NCBI RefSeq assembly: GCF_038096175.1
Contig: NZ_CP151099.1
Location: 5,620,001-5,684,000 of the forward strand
Length of the DNA stretch: 64,000 bases
From: Nostoc sp. UHCC 0302
GTDB lineage: Bacteria; Cyanobacteriota; Cyanobacteriia; Cyanobacteriales; Nostocaceae
Direction: 5' to 3'
Shown: positions 1 to 8,949 of the stretch, one piece after another
Position numbering within the stretch: the stretch's first letter is position 1
How the letters are laid out: each line of letters begins with the position of its first letter
Translations under genes and position numbers: made by a program
The notes under the pieces: generated by a model
The model's input: the letters and a program-made list of their open reading frames with translations, nothing else
Database searches by the model: none
Told to the model about the DNA's origin: nothing

Positions 1-679
1 TGTATGTACCGTAAGCATTCGGCTGTAAAGTTAGCCGTCCAGCGTAAAGACGAGCATTTCCAGGTTTTTCGTCTTTATCCACCCGAATTAAGTTGTTTTC
101 TGTGCTAATTTCTACATTGGTTGGGCTGTAACGTTTGCCATCCACTACCCAACTAACTCGTGGCACTTGTTTTAATACTTTAGTATCAATTTTTCCAATT
201 TTATTACCAGAACTTTGTATGCTTTGCAATAGTAAGCGCCGCAGTAGGGGAGTACTGTAAACATCCCGTTTTGCCCAAACTTGCCAGCGTTCTGGCTGGG
301 CTATTTCCACCTCTATTCCCTGAGAACGCCAATTTTGGGCGCTGTCTTCAGCATTCTCAAAGGTGCGATAAGTACCTAAAACTACCACTTCCTCAACTGC
401 TGGCTGGGGTAAGGCTTGCATCACCGTTTCCAGTTTGACGGGATTTTGGGTAACTAAGGTTTGCTGCTTGTTGCCTGCCTGAAATTTTAGCTTTAAGCGA
501 TCGCCTTTTGTTGGTTCTAGTTGCAGCTTTGCTTTGGGTTTGTCTCCAAATCGCTGCACAATCCCAATCCTCAGTTCTACATCTTTTGTTTTACTTGCAG
601 GGCCAGATGCAGCAGTCAATCCCAATAAACAAAATGCTGTGAGTACAGTGTAGGAAAAACGCCAGAACGAAAATTTCAT
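1..679 (-). CDS. SpoIID/LytB domain protein, N-terminal part (cut by window edge)
   Basis: The frame is open from the ATG at 679 down to base 1, so about 226 N-terminal residues are present and the C-terminus lies outside. A hydrophobic segment at about residues 5-22 looks like a signal peptide or anchor, placing the protein in the envelope. Residues about 90-150 (VVLGTYRTF..., AQNW, VWAKRD) resemble a SPOR-like peptidoglycan-binding stretch. From about residue 185 (GKRYSPTNVEI, then LYAGRLTLQPNAYGTY) the sequence matches the beginning of SpoIID/LytB domains, a family of peptidoglycan-active proteins (SpoIID is a lytic transglycosylase, LytB an amidase enhancer). The catalytic core would be beyond the edge. 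Family call fairly sure, exact activity not. Confidence 0.72.
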   Translation of the reverse strand, partial: MKFSFWRFSYTVLTAFCLLGLTAASGPASKTKDVELRIGIVQRFGDKPKAKLQLEPTKGDRLKLKFQAGNKQQTLVTQNPVKLETVMQALPQPAVEEVVVLGTYRTFENAEDSAQNWRSQGIEVEIAQPERWQVWAKRDVYSTPLLRRLLLQSIQSSGNKIGKIDTKVLKQVPRVSWVVDGKRYSPTNVEISTENNLIRVDKDEKPGNARLYAGRLTLQPNAYGTY

Positions 680-867
680 GGAAATTCGATTGTACCCCTC
701 TGTGTGCTGGGGCAGATTTTCCAGTTGCTTCGTAACGCGGTGTTTTTGTCGCATGAGCGCTCCAATGATACCATTACCAGTTTTGCCTCTAAAATAAGTT
801 GCAATACGAAGTCATAATGACTATGATTTATATAGAGATACAAACAGAACTAGTTGAAAAAACTCCT

Positions 868-1131
868 ATGGTGAGAGTTCAAGAAATTCCATTAAATCAA
901 ATCAAGCGGCCATTGCCCCGTGCCAACGATCCCAATAAAGTAGAAGCCTTAATGGAATCGATTGCGGCAATTGGACAGCAAGAACCCATAGATGTCTTAG
1001 AAGTAGATGGACAATATTATGGCTTTTCTGGTTGCCATCGTTATGAAGCTTGTCAGCGTTTGGGTAAAGAAACCATTCTAGCCAAAGTCCGCAAAGCTCC
1101 TCGCAGTGTTTTAAAGATGCATTTGGCATAG
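868..1131 (+). CDS. srx: Sulfiredoxin
   Basis: An 87-residue ParB/Srx-fold protein. Sulfiredoxins use ATP and an active-site cysteine to reduce the overoxidised (sulfinic) cysteine of 2-Cys peroxiredoxins. The diagnostic FSGCHR motif (residues about 53-58) holds the catalytic Cys; the N-terminal IPLNQIKRPLPR strand and the C-terminal RKAPRSVLKMHLA are typical. The frame is open back to a TTG at 799 with ATGs at 817 and 823, but known cyanobacterial sulfiredoxins begin MVRVQEIPL, so ATG 868 is preferred. No strong ribosome binding site is visible. The next gene, 116 bp downstream, is a Dps protein, which groups two peroxide-defence genes; heptad repeats separate them, so co-transcription is not certain. 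Confidence 0.88.
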   Translation: MVRVQEIPLNQIKRPLPRANDPNKVEALMESIAAIGQQEPIDVLEVDGQYYGFSGCHRYEACQRLGKETILAKVRKAPRSVLKMHLA

Positions 1132-1247
1132 TGTATGGGTCATAGGGCATAGAGCATGGGAGCATAGAACTTGGGGCATGGCAAAAAATAGCAGACAATC
1201 AATGATGCCCAATACCCAATTACATATAACTTAATTAGGAGAAAATT
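1132..1247. repeat. Heptad-type short tandem repeats between srx and dps
   Basis: The spacer contains degenerate 7-bp units (GGGCATA and GGCATGG variants, then CCCAATA). This is the short tandemly repeated repetitive style common in heterocyst-forming cyanobacteria. The dps ribosome binding site AGGAGA (1237-1242) follows directly. Confidence 0.6.
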
Positions 1248-1739
1248 ATGTCATCTCTAGGAACAGTTAAAAATGTGAATATCGGCATAGACGAAGCAAG
1301 TAGAGCTAAAATCGCCGAGGGGCTGTCTCGCTTGTTGGCTGACACGTACACACTGTATCTGAAAACTCATAATTTCCATTGGAACGTTACAGGCCCAATG
1401 TTCCAAACTTTGCATCTGATGTTTGAAACACAGTATACAGAATTAGCCTTAGCCGTTGATTTGATTGCCGAGAGGATTAGAGCATTAGGCTATCCTGCAC
1501 CAGGAACCTATAGTGAATATGCCAAACTGAGTTCGATTGCAGAAACCCCAGGAGTTCCGAAAGCGAAAGAAATGATCGGTTTACTGGTGGAAGGACAAGA
1601 AGCCGTAGCCAGAACTGCGCGGTCTATTTTCCCCGTAGTTGAAGAGGTAAATGACGAACCCACCGTTGATTTATTGACTCAGCGGATGCAAGTTCACGAA
1701 AAGACAGCTTGGATGTTGAGAAGTTTACTGGAAGAATAA
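1248..1739 (+). CDS. dps: Dps family DNA-binding ferritin-like protein
   Basis: A 163-residue single-domain four-helix protein. Dps proteins assemble into 12-subunit shells that oxidise Fe(II) with hydrogen peroxide, store the iron and can coat DNA. The first helix carries the ferroxidase signature ([14 protein letters not shown], residues about 38-51), and the second has the acidic and His ligands ([22 protein letters not shown]). The motif THNFHWNV and the length are typical of cyanobacterial Dps. A strong AGGAG lies about 7 bases before the ATG, which fixes the start. It sits directly after sulfiredoxin, consistent with an oxidative-stress role. DNA binding cannot be judged, because the N-terminus is short and carries few lysines. 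Confidence 0.9.
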   Translation: MSSLGTVKNVNIGIDEASRAKIAEGLSRLLADTYTLYLKTHNFHWNVTGPMFQTLHLMFETQYTELALAVDLIAERIRALGYPAPGTYSEYAKLSSIAETPGVPKAKEMIGLLVEGQEAVARTARSIFPVVEEVNDEPTVDLLTQRMQVHEKTAWMLRSLLEE

Positions 1740-1759
1740 GACTAAGGAAAGGGGCAGCA

Positions 1760-1810
1760 CTTCTCTACGAAAGGCTGCGCCCTAAGCGCAGCTATGCCGC
1801 AGGCTTTACG
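1760..1810. repeat. 51-bp dispersed repeat, copy A
   Basis: The segment beginning CTTCTCTACGAAAGGCTGCG and ending GCCGCAGGCTTTACG recurs with three mismatches at 56645-56695. It is GC-rich compared with its surroundings, non-coding and lies just after dps. Such palindromic fragments are common between Nostocales genes. Confidence 0.8.
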
Positions 1811-1879
1811 ACTATGCTCAGTGACCGAGGGGCAGGGAGCAGGGGAGAATAACTATTGACTCCTAATTCCTAACTCTCA

Positions 1880-2581
1880 ATGCCCAATCCCCCATCCCCA
1901 ATGCCCAATCCTAATTTCACCCAGAAGTTGCAAGATTTAATGCAACGGGTGGGTATTTCCAGTTTTAGAGCGCTAAGTCGTGCTGCTGACGTTTCAGAAC
2001 GTCAAATTTTGCGGTTGCGGCAGGGCAAGCTAGAGCAGATGCGGCTGGATGTGTTGCTCAAGCTGTCGTTAGTGCTACAAATACCATTGAATGAAGTAGT
2101 AGCCACTTTTTCAACACTCAAGACTCAAGACTCAGGGTTCAAGGCTCAGGACTCAGGACTTAGCACCACTGAGAAAGAAATTGTAGATTTAAAAAGAGAG
2201 TATGAGCGATCGCAACTAGCACTAGAACAACAGCGTGAAGTATTGCAGCAAGAATTCCAGCAGTCGAGCTTACAACTGCTGGAATCTTTGTTATTACAAT
2301 GGCCGACAGCAGCAGCGAAAGCACAAGAGAATCCAGAGTTAGCAGCAGTCAAAATAGTACCATTGGTACAAAAGCCGTTAGAGAAACTATTACAGGCTTG
2401 GGGTGTAGAAGTGATCGCACCTGTAGGAGCCGAAATACCTTATGATCCTCAATTGCACCAATTGATGGATGGAGACGCGCAACCTGGGGAAACAGTCAAG
2501 GTGCGTTACACTGGCTATCTTCAAAGCGAAAAGCTGCTTTACAGAGCTAGAGTGAGTCCTGTTAGGGGGAATAGGGAATAG
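1880..2581 (+). CDS. HTH domain fused to GrpE-like nucleotide exchange factor domain
   Basis: A 233-residue protein. Residues about 12-75 form an XRE-like helix-turn-helix (FRALSRAADVSERQILRLRQGK). A linker (about 76-97) is encoded by tandem repeats. Residues 98-150 are a long coiled coil, and the C-terminal half (about 165-230) has GrpE-like features: LLQAWGVEVIAPVG and the end QPGETVKVRYTGYLQ...LLYRARVSPV. GrpE proteins release ADP from DnaK; here the domain is attached to a DNA-binding-type module, so a role linking chaperone state to transcription is possible (inference). Heptad repeats supply both protein ends: MPNPPSPMPNPN at the start and RGNRE at the stop. ATG 1901 is an equally possible start. 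No DnaK or DnaJ gene is adjacent. Confidence 0.7.
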   Translation: MPNPPSPMPNPNFTQKLQDLMQRVGISSFRALSRAADVSERQILRLRQGKLEQMRLDVLLKLSLVLQIPLNEVVATFSTLKTQDSGFKAQDSGLSTTEKEIVDLKREYERSQLALEQQREVLQQEFQQSSLQLLESLLLQWPTAAAKAQENPELAAVKIVPLVQKPLEKLLQAWGVEVIAPVGAEIPYDPQLHQLMDGDAQPGETVKVRYTGYLQSEKLLYRARVSPVRGNRE

Positions 2582-2680
2582 GGAATAGGGAGTCGAAGAG
2601 CAGGCAGAAAAAAATTCCTAATCCCCAATCCCCACTGTCAACTGTCAACTGTCCACTAATGCCCAATCCCAATCCCCAGC
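2569..2680. repeat. Heptad short tandem repeats at the 3' end of the HTH-GrpE gene
   Basis: Three to four GGGAATA units run through the stop codon at 2579-2581, followed by CTGTCAA units and CCCAATC-type units up to about 2680. The first units are therefore both coding and repeat sequence. Confidence 0.7.
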
Positions 2681-2829
2681 CCTAACTTTTATCAATCCCT
2701 GTTGAGAATTTACAGACCGTGGGAATACTAAAACAGCAGAGACAATAGCCTCGGAGAACCTCAGAAAGTGGTGGTGTATTTAACCTCCAGCGAGCGGAGG
2801 CTAAAACCATTACAAAAAGGATTTCGGGG

Positions 2830-5439
2830 ATGCAAAAGGACGATATCCTCCATCAACCAGAGGAAGTTACTAACAATTGTTCACTTAGAGAGCAACAGGA
2901 AAATTTTTCTGTTGCTTTTCTACTTCAGATCATCAACGGTACGGAAGACCCCATTTTGGTCAAAGACCGTCAACACCGCTGGGTGCTGATCAACGATGCC
3001 TTTTGTAATTTCTTGAGGCGTAGTCGAGAAGAGTTGATTGGCAAACTAGATTATGACTTATTACCAAAAGCTGAAGCAGATGTAATGTGGGAACAAGATG
3101 AACTTGTTTTGATGACAGGCATTGCCAATGAAAATGAAGAATCTTTCACTAATAATCAGGGACAGACGCGCTTTATATCTACTAAAAAATGTTTGTTTGA
3201 GGATGATGCTGGTAACAAGTTTGTAATTGCTAGTATTCGAGACGTAACACAATATAAGCAGGTGGAAGCTGACCTGCGCCAGTCAAAACAACTATTACAA
3301 CTGGTGATAGACAACATCCCGCAAGGAATTTTTTGGAAAGACCGTAATTCAGTGTATCTAGGCTGTAATCAAAATTTTCTCCGTGATACATCTATTGATT
3401 CAGTAGAAACTCTCCTCGGATTGAATGACTATGATTTGCCTTGGCAAAAAGGAGAAGCTGATTGGTATCGAAAATGCGATCGCCAAGTAATGGCATCAGG
3501 TACAGCAGAACTGCATATCATTGAACCTTTACAAAAGCCAGATGGTAAGCAACATTGGATAGATACTAATAAAATACCGTTGCGCGATGTTCAGGGCAAT
3601 GTAGTCGGTATCCTTGGTACTTACGAAGACATTACAGAGCGGCAACAAACTGAGAAAGCTCTACGTCAAAGCGAGACAAAATTTCAGAAGCTATCGGCGA
3701 ATGTGCCAGGAATGTTGTATCAATTTATGCTACATCCCGATGGCTCATTCTCTTTTCCCTATGTAAATTCTGGTTCTTATGAGATTTACGAGTTAACACC
3801 AGAAGAGATTCAAGCCGATGCCAGCTTGATAATTGCAATTGTCCATGCAGATGAACGTGAGGAATTTGTCAATTCAATCGCTGTTTCTGGCCAAACCTTA
3901 CAACCTTGGCAGTGGCAAGGGCGAATCGTTTTGCCTGACGGAAAATTTAAATGGATACAAGGTGTATCCCGCCCAGAACTACAAGCAGATGGGTCGATTA
4001 TCTGGGATGGCCTAGTAATAGATATAACTCCTCGTAAACAGATAGAAGAGGCACTCCAGCAAGCTTATGCAGAACTGGAAAAACGAGTAGAAGAACGGAC
4101 AAAACAACTAGCACAAAGTAATGAGGTGTTACAAACTGAGATTAAAGAACGACAGCAGGCAGAAGCGCAGCTTCTAGAGAAAGAGCAATTTTTACGTAGT
4201 GTCTATGATGGCTCAGAACATTGCATATTTGTCGTGGATATTCTAGAAGATGGGGACGTTTGCTATACAGGTTGGAATCCATCCACAGAGCGTGCCACTA
4301 AGTTAAGTAACATAAACGTCATTGGTAAAAAACCAGAGGATGTGCATGGTGCAGTTGAAGGTGCAGCAGTACGCCAGAGATTTATAAAATGCTTAACAGC
4401 AGGTACGCCTATTACCCAGGAGTCGTGCTTGACTTTTGAAGGTCAAAAAACTTGGTGGCTAACTACAATTAATCCACTCAAAGATAGTGAAGGTAAAATC
4501 TATCGATTGGTGGGAACTACACTTAATATTACTGAACGCATACGGGCAGAAACTCAAATCAAGCAGCAGGCGGAAGATTTAGAAACAGCCCTCCAAGAAC
4601 TTCAACGAACTCAATTGCAACTAGTTCAAAGCGAGAAGATGTCAGGTTTAGGGCAACTGGTAGCAGGTATTGCTCATGAAATTAATAACCCGGTCAGTTT
4701 CATTTACGGCAACCTAGCACACGCCAACGATTACATTCAAGACTTAGTGAGGCTGTTACAACTCTACCAGCAGCACTATCCCCAGCCCCTAACTGAAATT
4801 CAGGAATTAGCGGCAGAGATAGAGGTAGAATTCTTAATTGAGGACTTGCTCAAACTCTTCAATTCGATGAAAGTAGGAGCAAAGCGGATTCAGGAGATTG
4901 TTTTATCCCTACGTAACTTCTCTCGCATGGATGAAGCCGAGATGAAGGAGGTAAATATCTATGAGGGAATCGACAGCGCTCTGATGATTCTAGAACATCG
5001 CATTCGGGCTACATCTGATCGCCCTGCGATTCAGGTGATTAAAGAATATAATGAGTTGCCGTTAGTGGAATGTTATGCTGGTCAACTCAACCAAGTATTT
5101 ATGAATATTTTGACAAATGCGATCGATGCTTTAGAAGAGTCAACAGTCCAAAACCCTAGACTTTTAGTTAAACCACAGATTCACATTTGTACTCAATTAC
5201 TAAAGCCAAATCAAGTCGTAATTCGCATTGCTGACAACGGGGCGGGAATACTAGAGGAAGTGAAACAGCGTCTATTTGACCCTTTCTTTAGTACCAAGCC
5301 TATTGGTAAAGGCACTGGGATGGGGTTGTCTATTAGCTACCAAATTATCTCACAAAAGCATGGAGGTACCTTGGAATGCGTTTCTCAGCCTGGAAATGGG
5401 GCTGAGTTTGTAATTACTATTCCTCTTCGCCAAGGGTAA
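2830..5439 (+). CDS. Multi-PAS sensor histidine kinase
   Basis: An 869-residue protein with no clear membrane segment, so probably a soluble sensor kinase. Order: PAS about 30-142, PAS/PAC about 150-272 (ends GTYEDITERQ), PAS about 280-402 (ends LVIDITPRKQ), coiled coil about 405-455, PAS about 460-580 (ends GTTLNITERI), a second coiled coil, a HisKA region with GIAHEINNP (His616 is the phospho-acceptor), then the HATPase domain with NILTNAIDAL (N box), DNGAGI (G1), FDPFFSTK (F box) and GKGTGMGLSIS (G2). Every kinase motif is intact. No receiver domain is attached and no response regulator is adjacent, although a receiver-PP2C gene lies 0.6 kb downstream on the other strand. The sensed signal cannot be inferred. 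The ATG at 2830 follows AAAAAGGA. Confidence 0.92.
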   Translation: MQKDDILHQPEEVTNNCSLREQQENFSVAFLLQIINGTEDPILVKDRQHRWVLINDAFCNFLRRSREELIGKLDYDLLPKAEADVMWEQDELVLMTGIANENEESFTNNQGQTRFISTKKCLFEDDAGNKFVIASIRDVTQYKQVEADLRQSKQLLQLVIDNIPQGIFWKDRNSVYLGCNQNFLRDTSIDSVETLLGLNDYDLPWQKGEADWYRKCDRQVMASGTAELHIIEPLQKPDGKQHWIDTNKIPLRDVQGNVVGILGTYEDITERQQTEKALRQSETKFQKLSANVPGMLYQFMLHPDGSFSFPYVNSGSYEIYELTPEEIQADASLIIAIVHADEREEFVNSIAVSGQTLQPWQWQGRIVLPDGKFKWIQGVSRPELQADGSIIWDGLVIDITPRKQIEEALQQAYAELEKRVEERTKQLAQSNEVLQTEIKERQQAEAQLLEKEQFLRSVYDGSEHCIFVVDILEDGDVCYTGWNPSTERATKLSNINVIGKKPEDVHGAVEGAAVRQRFIKCLTAGTPITQESCLTFEGQKTWWLTTINPLKDSEGKIYRLVGTTLNITERIRAETQIKQQAEDLETALQELQRTQLQLVQSEKMSGLGQLVAGIAHEINNPVSFIYGNLAHANDYIQDLVRLLQLYQQHYPQPLTEIQELAAEIEVEFLIEDLLKLFNSMKVGAKRIQEIVLSLRNFSRMDEAEMKEVNIYEGIDSALMILEHRIRATSDRPAIQVIKEYNELPLVECYAGQLNQVFMNILTNAIDALEESTVQNPRLLVKPQIHICTQLLKPNQVVIRIADNGAGILEEVKQRLFDPFFSTKPIGKGTGMGLSISYQIISQKHGGTLECVSQPGNGAEFVITIPLRQG

Positions 5440-5688
5440 CTGCCACCTTGATATTTCAAAAAGATTCAATCTATGGATTTGAGCTTGGGGTAACTAAATT
5501 TAAATTATTTGGCTTTTTATTAAAGTTTTTTAATCTACCTATAATACTAATTCGTAATTGGTAATTCCTAATTAAGAGACATTTAAAAAGACATGATACA
5601 GGCGGTTTACACTACCTTTCCCTGTTTCTCATGATTGGGATATACTAGCGAGAGTAGAACAGCGTTCACATATTTAGCATAAAATATC

Positions 5689-6015
5689 ATGAGAGAGCAA
5701 GTCAAAGTTATTAAACTTAGCGGGAATTTAAATGCCACTACTTCACAAGAATTTCGGCACAATATTACTCAAGTTATTGAGAATGGAGCGAAAGTTGTGT
5801 TAGTTGATTTTCAAGATGTTACGTTTATGGATAGTTCGGGTTTGGGAGCTTTGGTGCTAGCTTTCAAAACATTGCGGGCAGCAGATAGCAAGCTGGTTGT
5901 CTGCTCAATTAATGAGCAAGTCAGGATATTATTTGAATTGACTAATATGGATAAAGTATTTGAAATATTTCCTAATCAAGAAGCATTTAACCAAGTATTA
6001 TTTTCTAAAAATTAA
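5689..6015 (+). CDS. STAS-domain anti-sigma-factor antagonist
   Basis: A 108-residue stand-alone STAS protein of the SpoIIAA/RsbV class. In partner switching, the unphosphorylated STAS protein binds an anti-sigma or HPK kinase; phosphorylation on a conserved Ser releases it, and a PP2C phosphatase reverses this. The FMDSSGLGALV motif carries the phospho-acceptor (Ser49 or Ser50, equivalent to SpoIIAA Ser58). The N-terminal strand VIKLSGNLNATTS is typical. Its stop codon directly abuts the stop codon of the convergent receiver-PP2C phosphatase, with no bases between, a probable functional pair. No HPK-type kinase for it is visible here. The ATG follows a weak upstream region without a clear ribosome binding site. 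Confidence 0.9.
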   Translation: MREQVKVIKLSGNLNATTSQEFRHNITQVIENGAKVVLVDFQDVTFMDSSGLGALVLAFKTLRAADSKLVVCSINEQVRILFELTNMDKVFEIFPNQEAFNQVLFSKN

Positions 6016-7152
6016 CTAATCAAACTTAATCTGTAGGATAGATAAATCATCATCAAAAGCCTCTTTGGAGTTCAAATCAATTAGATAATTCAGTACCTTA
6101 TCCAGTTGAGAATTAACAGGATGCTGTAAGTTACTGAGCATCTGAATAAAAGCATCTAAACTCCAAAGAGTGCCATCTGATTTAGTAATTTCATAAGCAC
6201 CATCACTAAAAATATAAAGAGTACTGAATTTTTCAATATAGCAATACCCATCTACATATTTTGCCTCTGGAAACATCCCAACTGGCATTCCTGGAGTTTT
6301 TAAGTGTTTAACTTCAGAGATGTTTGGAGATGTATGAGATACTAATATTGCTGGTGGATGACCTGCACTAGCATAAGTTAACTGACGCTTAACTCGGTTG
6401 TAAACACCGTACCAGATAGTAAAGTATTTGTCATTTTGATAATTCATTTGGAAGGTATCATTTAAAGCCTTCAAGACATCACTTGGTTGATAGTAATTGA
6501 GACTTTTAAGCGCACGAGAACGAAGGAGATTCAATACTGAAACAGAGGGAAGAGTAGCTTTAAGCCCGTGTCCAGCAGTATCTAATAAGTAAATTGCCAG
6601 ATAATCAGAATCGAGCCAGTAGTAATCAAAGCAATCGCCGCCAAGTTGGCGTGAGGGAATGAACCGGAAATTTATATTGAAGGGTTCACTCATGGGGAAA
6701 GGTAGAAGCGATCGCACATATTCTGCTGCTTCTGCCATCTCTGTTTCTAAGAGCAGTTTTTGAGTTTGTAAATCCCGACTTAGTTGATGCAAACGCAATC
6801 CTGCTCTTACCCTTGCTTGCAATTCATTTTGCTCAATGGGTTTGGAAATAAAATCATCTGCACCAGCATCTAGCCCTTTGACACAATCGGCAACTGAATC
6901 CAATGATGTTAACAAAATGAAGAATGTAGTAGATAATATTGGATCTGTCTTGATGCGGTGACAGACTTCTAAACCATTTAAACCTGGCATAATCCAATCA
7001 CAAATAATTAATGCCGGACGGCAATCTAAAGCTTTTTCTATTCCTTCCTCTCCGCTACTGGCAGCAATTACTTTGTAACCCTGTTTTTCTAACATCCTTT
7101 TCAGGAGTATTTTTATTGAATGGTCATCATCAATTATTAGTATTTGAAACAT
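6016..7152 (-). CDS. Response regulator with PP2C (SpoIIE/RsbU-type) phosphatase output
   Basis: A 378-residue protein. The receiver domain (residues 1-122) has the acidic pocket IDDD at 7-10, phospho-acceptor Asp52 (ICDWIMPG) and the conserved Lys of SKPIE near 105. A short coiled helix (about 125-160) leads into a PP2C domain of the SpoIIE family with metal-binding motifs QLGGDCFDYYWL, DTAGHG, FSDGAYE and DDLSIL. Phosphorylation of the receiver is expected to switch phosphatase activity toward a phospho-STAS partner. The obvious substrate is the convergent STAS protein at 5689-6015, which shares the gene boundary. The upstream four-PAS kinase could be the phospho-donor, but this is inference from proximity only. 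All catalytic residues look intact. Confidence 0.92.
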   Translation of the reverse strand: MFQILIIDDDHSIKILLKRMLEKQGYKVIAASSGEEGIEKALDCRPALIICDWIMPGLNGLEVCHRIKTDPILSTTFFILLTSLDSVADCVKGLDAGADDFISKPIEQNELQARVRAGLRLHQLSRDLQTQKLLLETEMAEAAEYVRSLLPFPMSEPFNINFRFIPSRQLGGDCFDYYWLDSDYLAIYLLDTAGHGLKATLPSVSVLNLLRSRALKSLNYYQPSDVLKALNDTFQMNYQNDKYFTIWYGVYNRVKRQLTYASAGHPPAILVSHTSPNISEVKHLKTPGMPVGMFPEAKYVDGYCYIEKFSTLYIFSDGAYEITKSDGTLWSLDAFIQMLSNLQHPVNSQLDKVLNYLIDLNSKEAFDDDLSILQIKFD

Positions 7153-7304
7153 AGAAAATTAAGTGTAGGAAGAATTAATAATTATCTGTATAAATAAAAA
7201 TATAATTATGACTAATAAATTAGTAGTATCAATATCCCAAGAGATACTACTAAGCTATTTCCAATTACTAATAGACTTTATAACCTTTGGAAAGCCATAA
7301 AATA

Positions 7305-8093
7305 TTATGGAGGTGAAAGAGGATTCAGCCACAAGAGGATGGTACGCCTTAGTTGGTTTAAGTCGCGGTATGCTTCTTGCTTGAACCATTGCCCAAGGGC
7401 GTCAAAAGGGGTAAAAGATGTTCCTGTTTGCCATTTGATGTCTTGTCCTAAAGGAGTAGTGTGAGTTCCTGGTAAAGTTTGTGCTGTTACCATCTCAGGA
7501 AAGCGTTCTTGTAAGATTTTGGTTAAAGCTGCCGATTGGTCGATGGTGTCATTGCTAAATTTTATTAATAAATTGCGCCGAATATTGTATTTTTCTTGTA
7601 CAAGCTTGTTGGTTTCTAAGGGTGTGGGGGTAAACTCAATCGCAAAAGTAGAATTGAACTGTTCTACTAAGGGGATAGCTTCTCGTGCGGCGTAGTTGTT
7701 GAAGGATATTAAGATATTGCCTGCGCGTTCTACACTAAAAAGGCTACCAATCAGCAGGTGTAATTTACAACCCATACTGTGTCCTACGCCGTAGATGGGA
7801 AGGTAGAGCTTGCGTAATGCTCCAGTATCTTGTAGGCGTTCGAGAGTACGGTCAAAGTTTAACAGTACTGATTTTGCGATCGCAGTATGATCCAATGTAT
7901 TGACGAAAGGCGTGGCAATCACAACGTATCCTTTAGCTGCCAATTGTTCCATTAACCATCGGTAAGTGATGTGAGGTGCTGTAGCAACGAATGCACCTCC
8001 TAAAAAATGAATAATACCGATAGGATTTCGGGGAATGACTACCCAGTTACCTCTAATTTCTTTCCAGTCCATGCTGATGAGCGATCGTTTCAT
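7305..8093 (-). CDS. DUF1350 family alpha/beta-hydrolase-like protein
   Basis: A 262-residue protein with the DUF1350 signature found in cyanobacteria and plastids: WVVIPRNPIGIIHFLGGAFVATAP near the N-terminus, then YRWLMEQLAAKGYVVIATPF and YGVGHSMGCKLHLLIGS. The GHSMG motif has the nucleophile-elbow form GxSxG of serine hydrolases; LPGTHTTPLGQDIKW near residue 215 may supply the catalytic His. No substrate is established for the family. M8 (ATG at 8072, giving MDWKEIRG) is an alternative start and fits relatives better. It is divergent or independent from its neighbours, with a spacer of about 140 bp to the next minus-strand gene. Confidence 0.82.
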   Translation of the reverse strand: MKRSLISMDWKEIRGNWVVIPRNPIGIIHFLGGAFVATAPHITYRWLMEQLAAKGYVVIATPFVNTLDHTAIAKSVLLNFDRTLERLQDTGALRKLYLPIYGVGHSMGCKLHLLIGSLFSVERAGNILISFNNYAAREAIPLVEQFNSTFAIEFTPTPLETNKLVQEKYNIRRNLLIKFSNDTIDQSAALTKILQERFPEMVTAQTLPGTHTTPLGQDIKWQTGTSFTPFDALGQWFKQEAYRDLNQLRRTILLWLNPLSPP

Positions 8094-8229
8094 GAATATT
8101 CTTTATGTTAGTCTGGCGATCGTGGTCATGGGGAGACTTATAGAAAAGCGATTAAGGAAATTAAACGTGAATAAGCCATTTTCTCTCCAACTGAACTACT
8201 TCCACACGGATTTGCTCGGAGTACTAATT

Positions 8230-8949
8230 TTAACGTTGACTTTGCAACCTTCTCATTTCATGCTGTACATCTAAAGCAATTTCTAATGCTTCATTGAGTA
8301 ACCTTCCATGCTCAGTAGCTTGTTCAGTCACTTGCATAGCTGTTAAAGTTGCTAAATTATTGACAAACAGTTCTGTATTCGTAAGAATAAAACTTTTGTT
8401 TTCTCTCAAAATCCTTTCTGTCTTCAAAGCACGAATTAAATCTGTTTTTGTCAGTTTCAGTGCTGCTATTACTTTCTCTCTTTCCTTGATACTCACTTCT
8501 GGGTTACCAGCTTCTTCTATTTGATCATTGATATCTATTGCTTTAATAACAGCATTATATCTATCAACATCATTTAAGAGAATTAATAGAGAGTTTGTCA
8601 TATTAGCTTTGACAACTTTAGTTCTTTTTTTCCATATTAAATATAAGATTGTTTGAATTAATCCACCAATCCAAAGCCCCGAAAGTATTAACAACAACCA
8701 TGATGGAGTTGTTATCCATGTGGCAAATAGCTTGATTAATATGTCAAATATTAAATAGCCAAGAACCACTGTAGAGAAACCAATAAAAATTACAGTTGCT
8801 CCCTCAGAACCTTTGATTTTTTTTATCAACTTTTTCCCCAATATTTGGAGAGGATTTATAATGATAACAAGTTCATCGTTAACAGGTAAATTAGTCAGCT
8901 TTTGCAGTTCTTTTTGACTAACCTCCAAGCCCTGTAAATCATCCCGCAC
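8230..8949 (-). CDS. Membrane protein of unknown function
   Basis: A 239-residue protein that I do not recognise. It has a short soluble N-terminus, two transmembrane helices at about 51-75 and 80-106 ending in a basic WKKRTK stretch, and a long charged, helical C-terminal domain (about 110-239) with coiled-coil character. This is a two-helix anchored topology with the tail probably in the cytoplasm. The start is GTG at 8949: it is the only start codon in the frame before a stop, and AAGGA lies about 12 bases upstream of it. It is on the same strand as the DUF1350 gene but more than 130 bp away, so an operon is uncertain. Confidence 0.6.
   Translation of the reverse strand: MRDDLQGLEVSQKELQKLTNLPVNDELVIIINPLQILGKKLIKKIKGSEGATVIFIGFSTVVLGYLIFDILIKLFATWITTPSWLLLILSGLWIGGLIQTILYLIWKKRTKVVKANMTNSLLILLNDVDRYNAVIKAIDINDQIEEAGNPEVSIKEREKVIAALKLTKTDLIRALKTERILRENKSFILTNTELFVNNLATLTAMQVTEQATEHGRLLNEALEIALDVQHEMRRLQSQR

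Noticed and set aside
902-1198. Minus-strand frame opposite sulfiredoxin
   Set aside because: It overlaps a well-supported gene and has no recognisable family.
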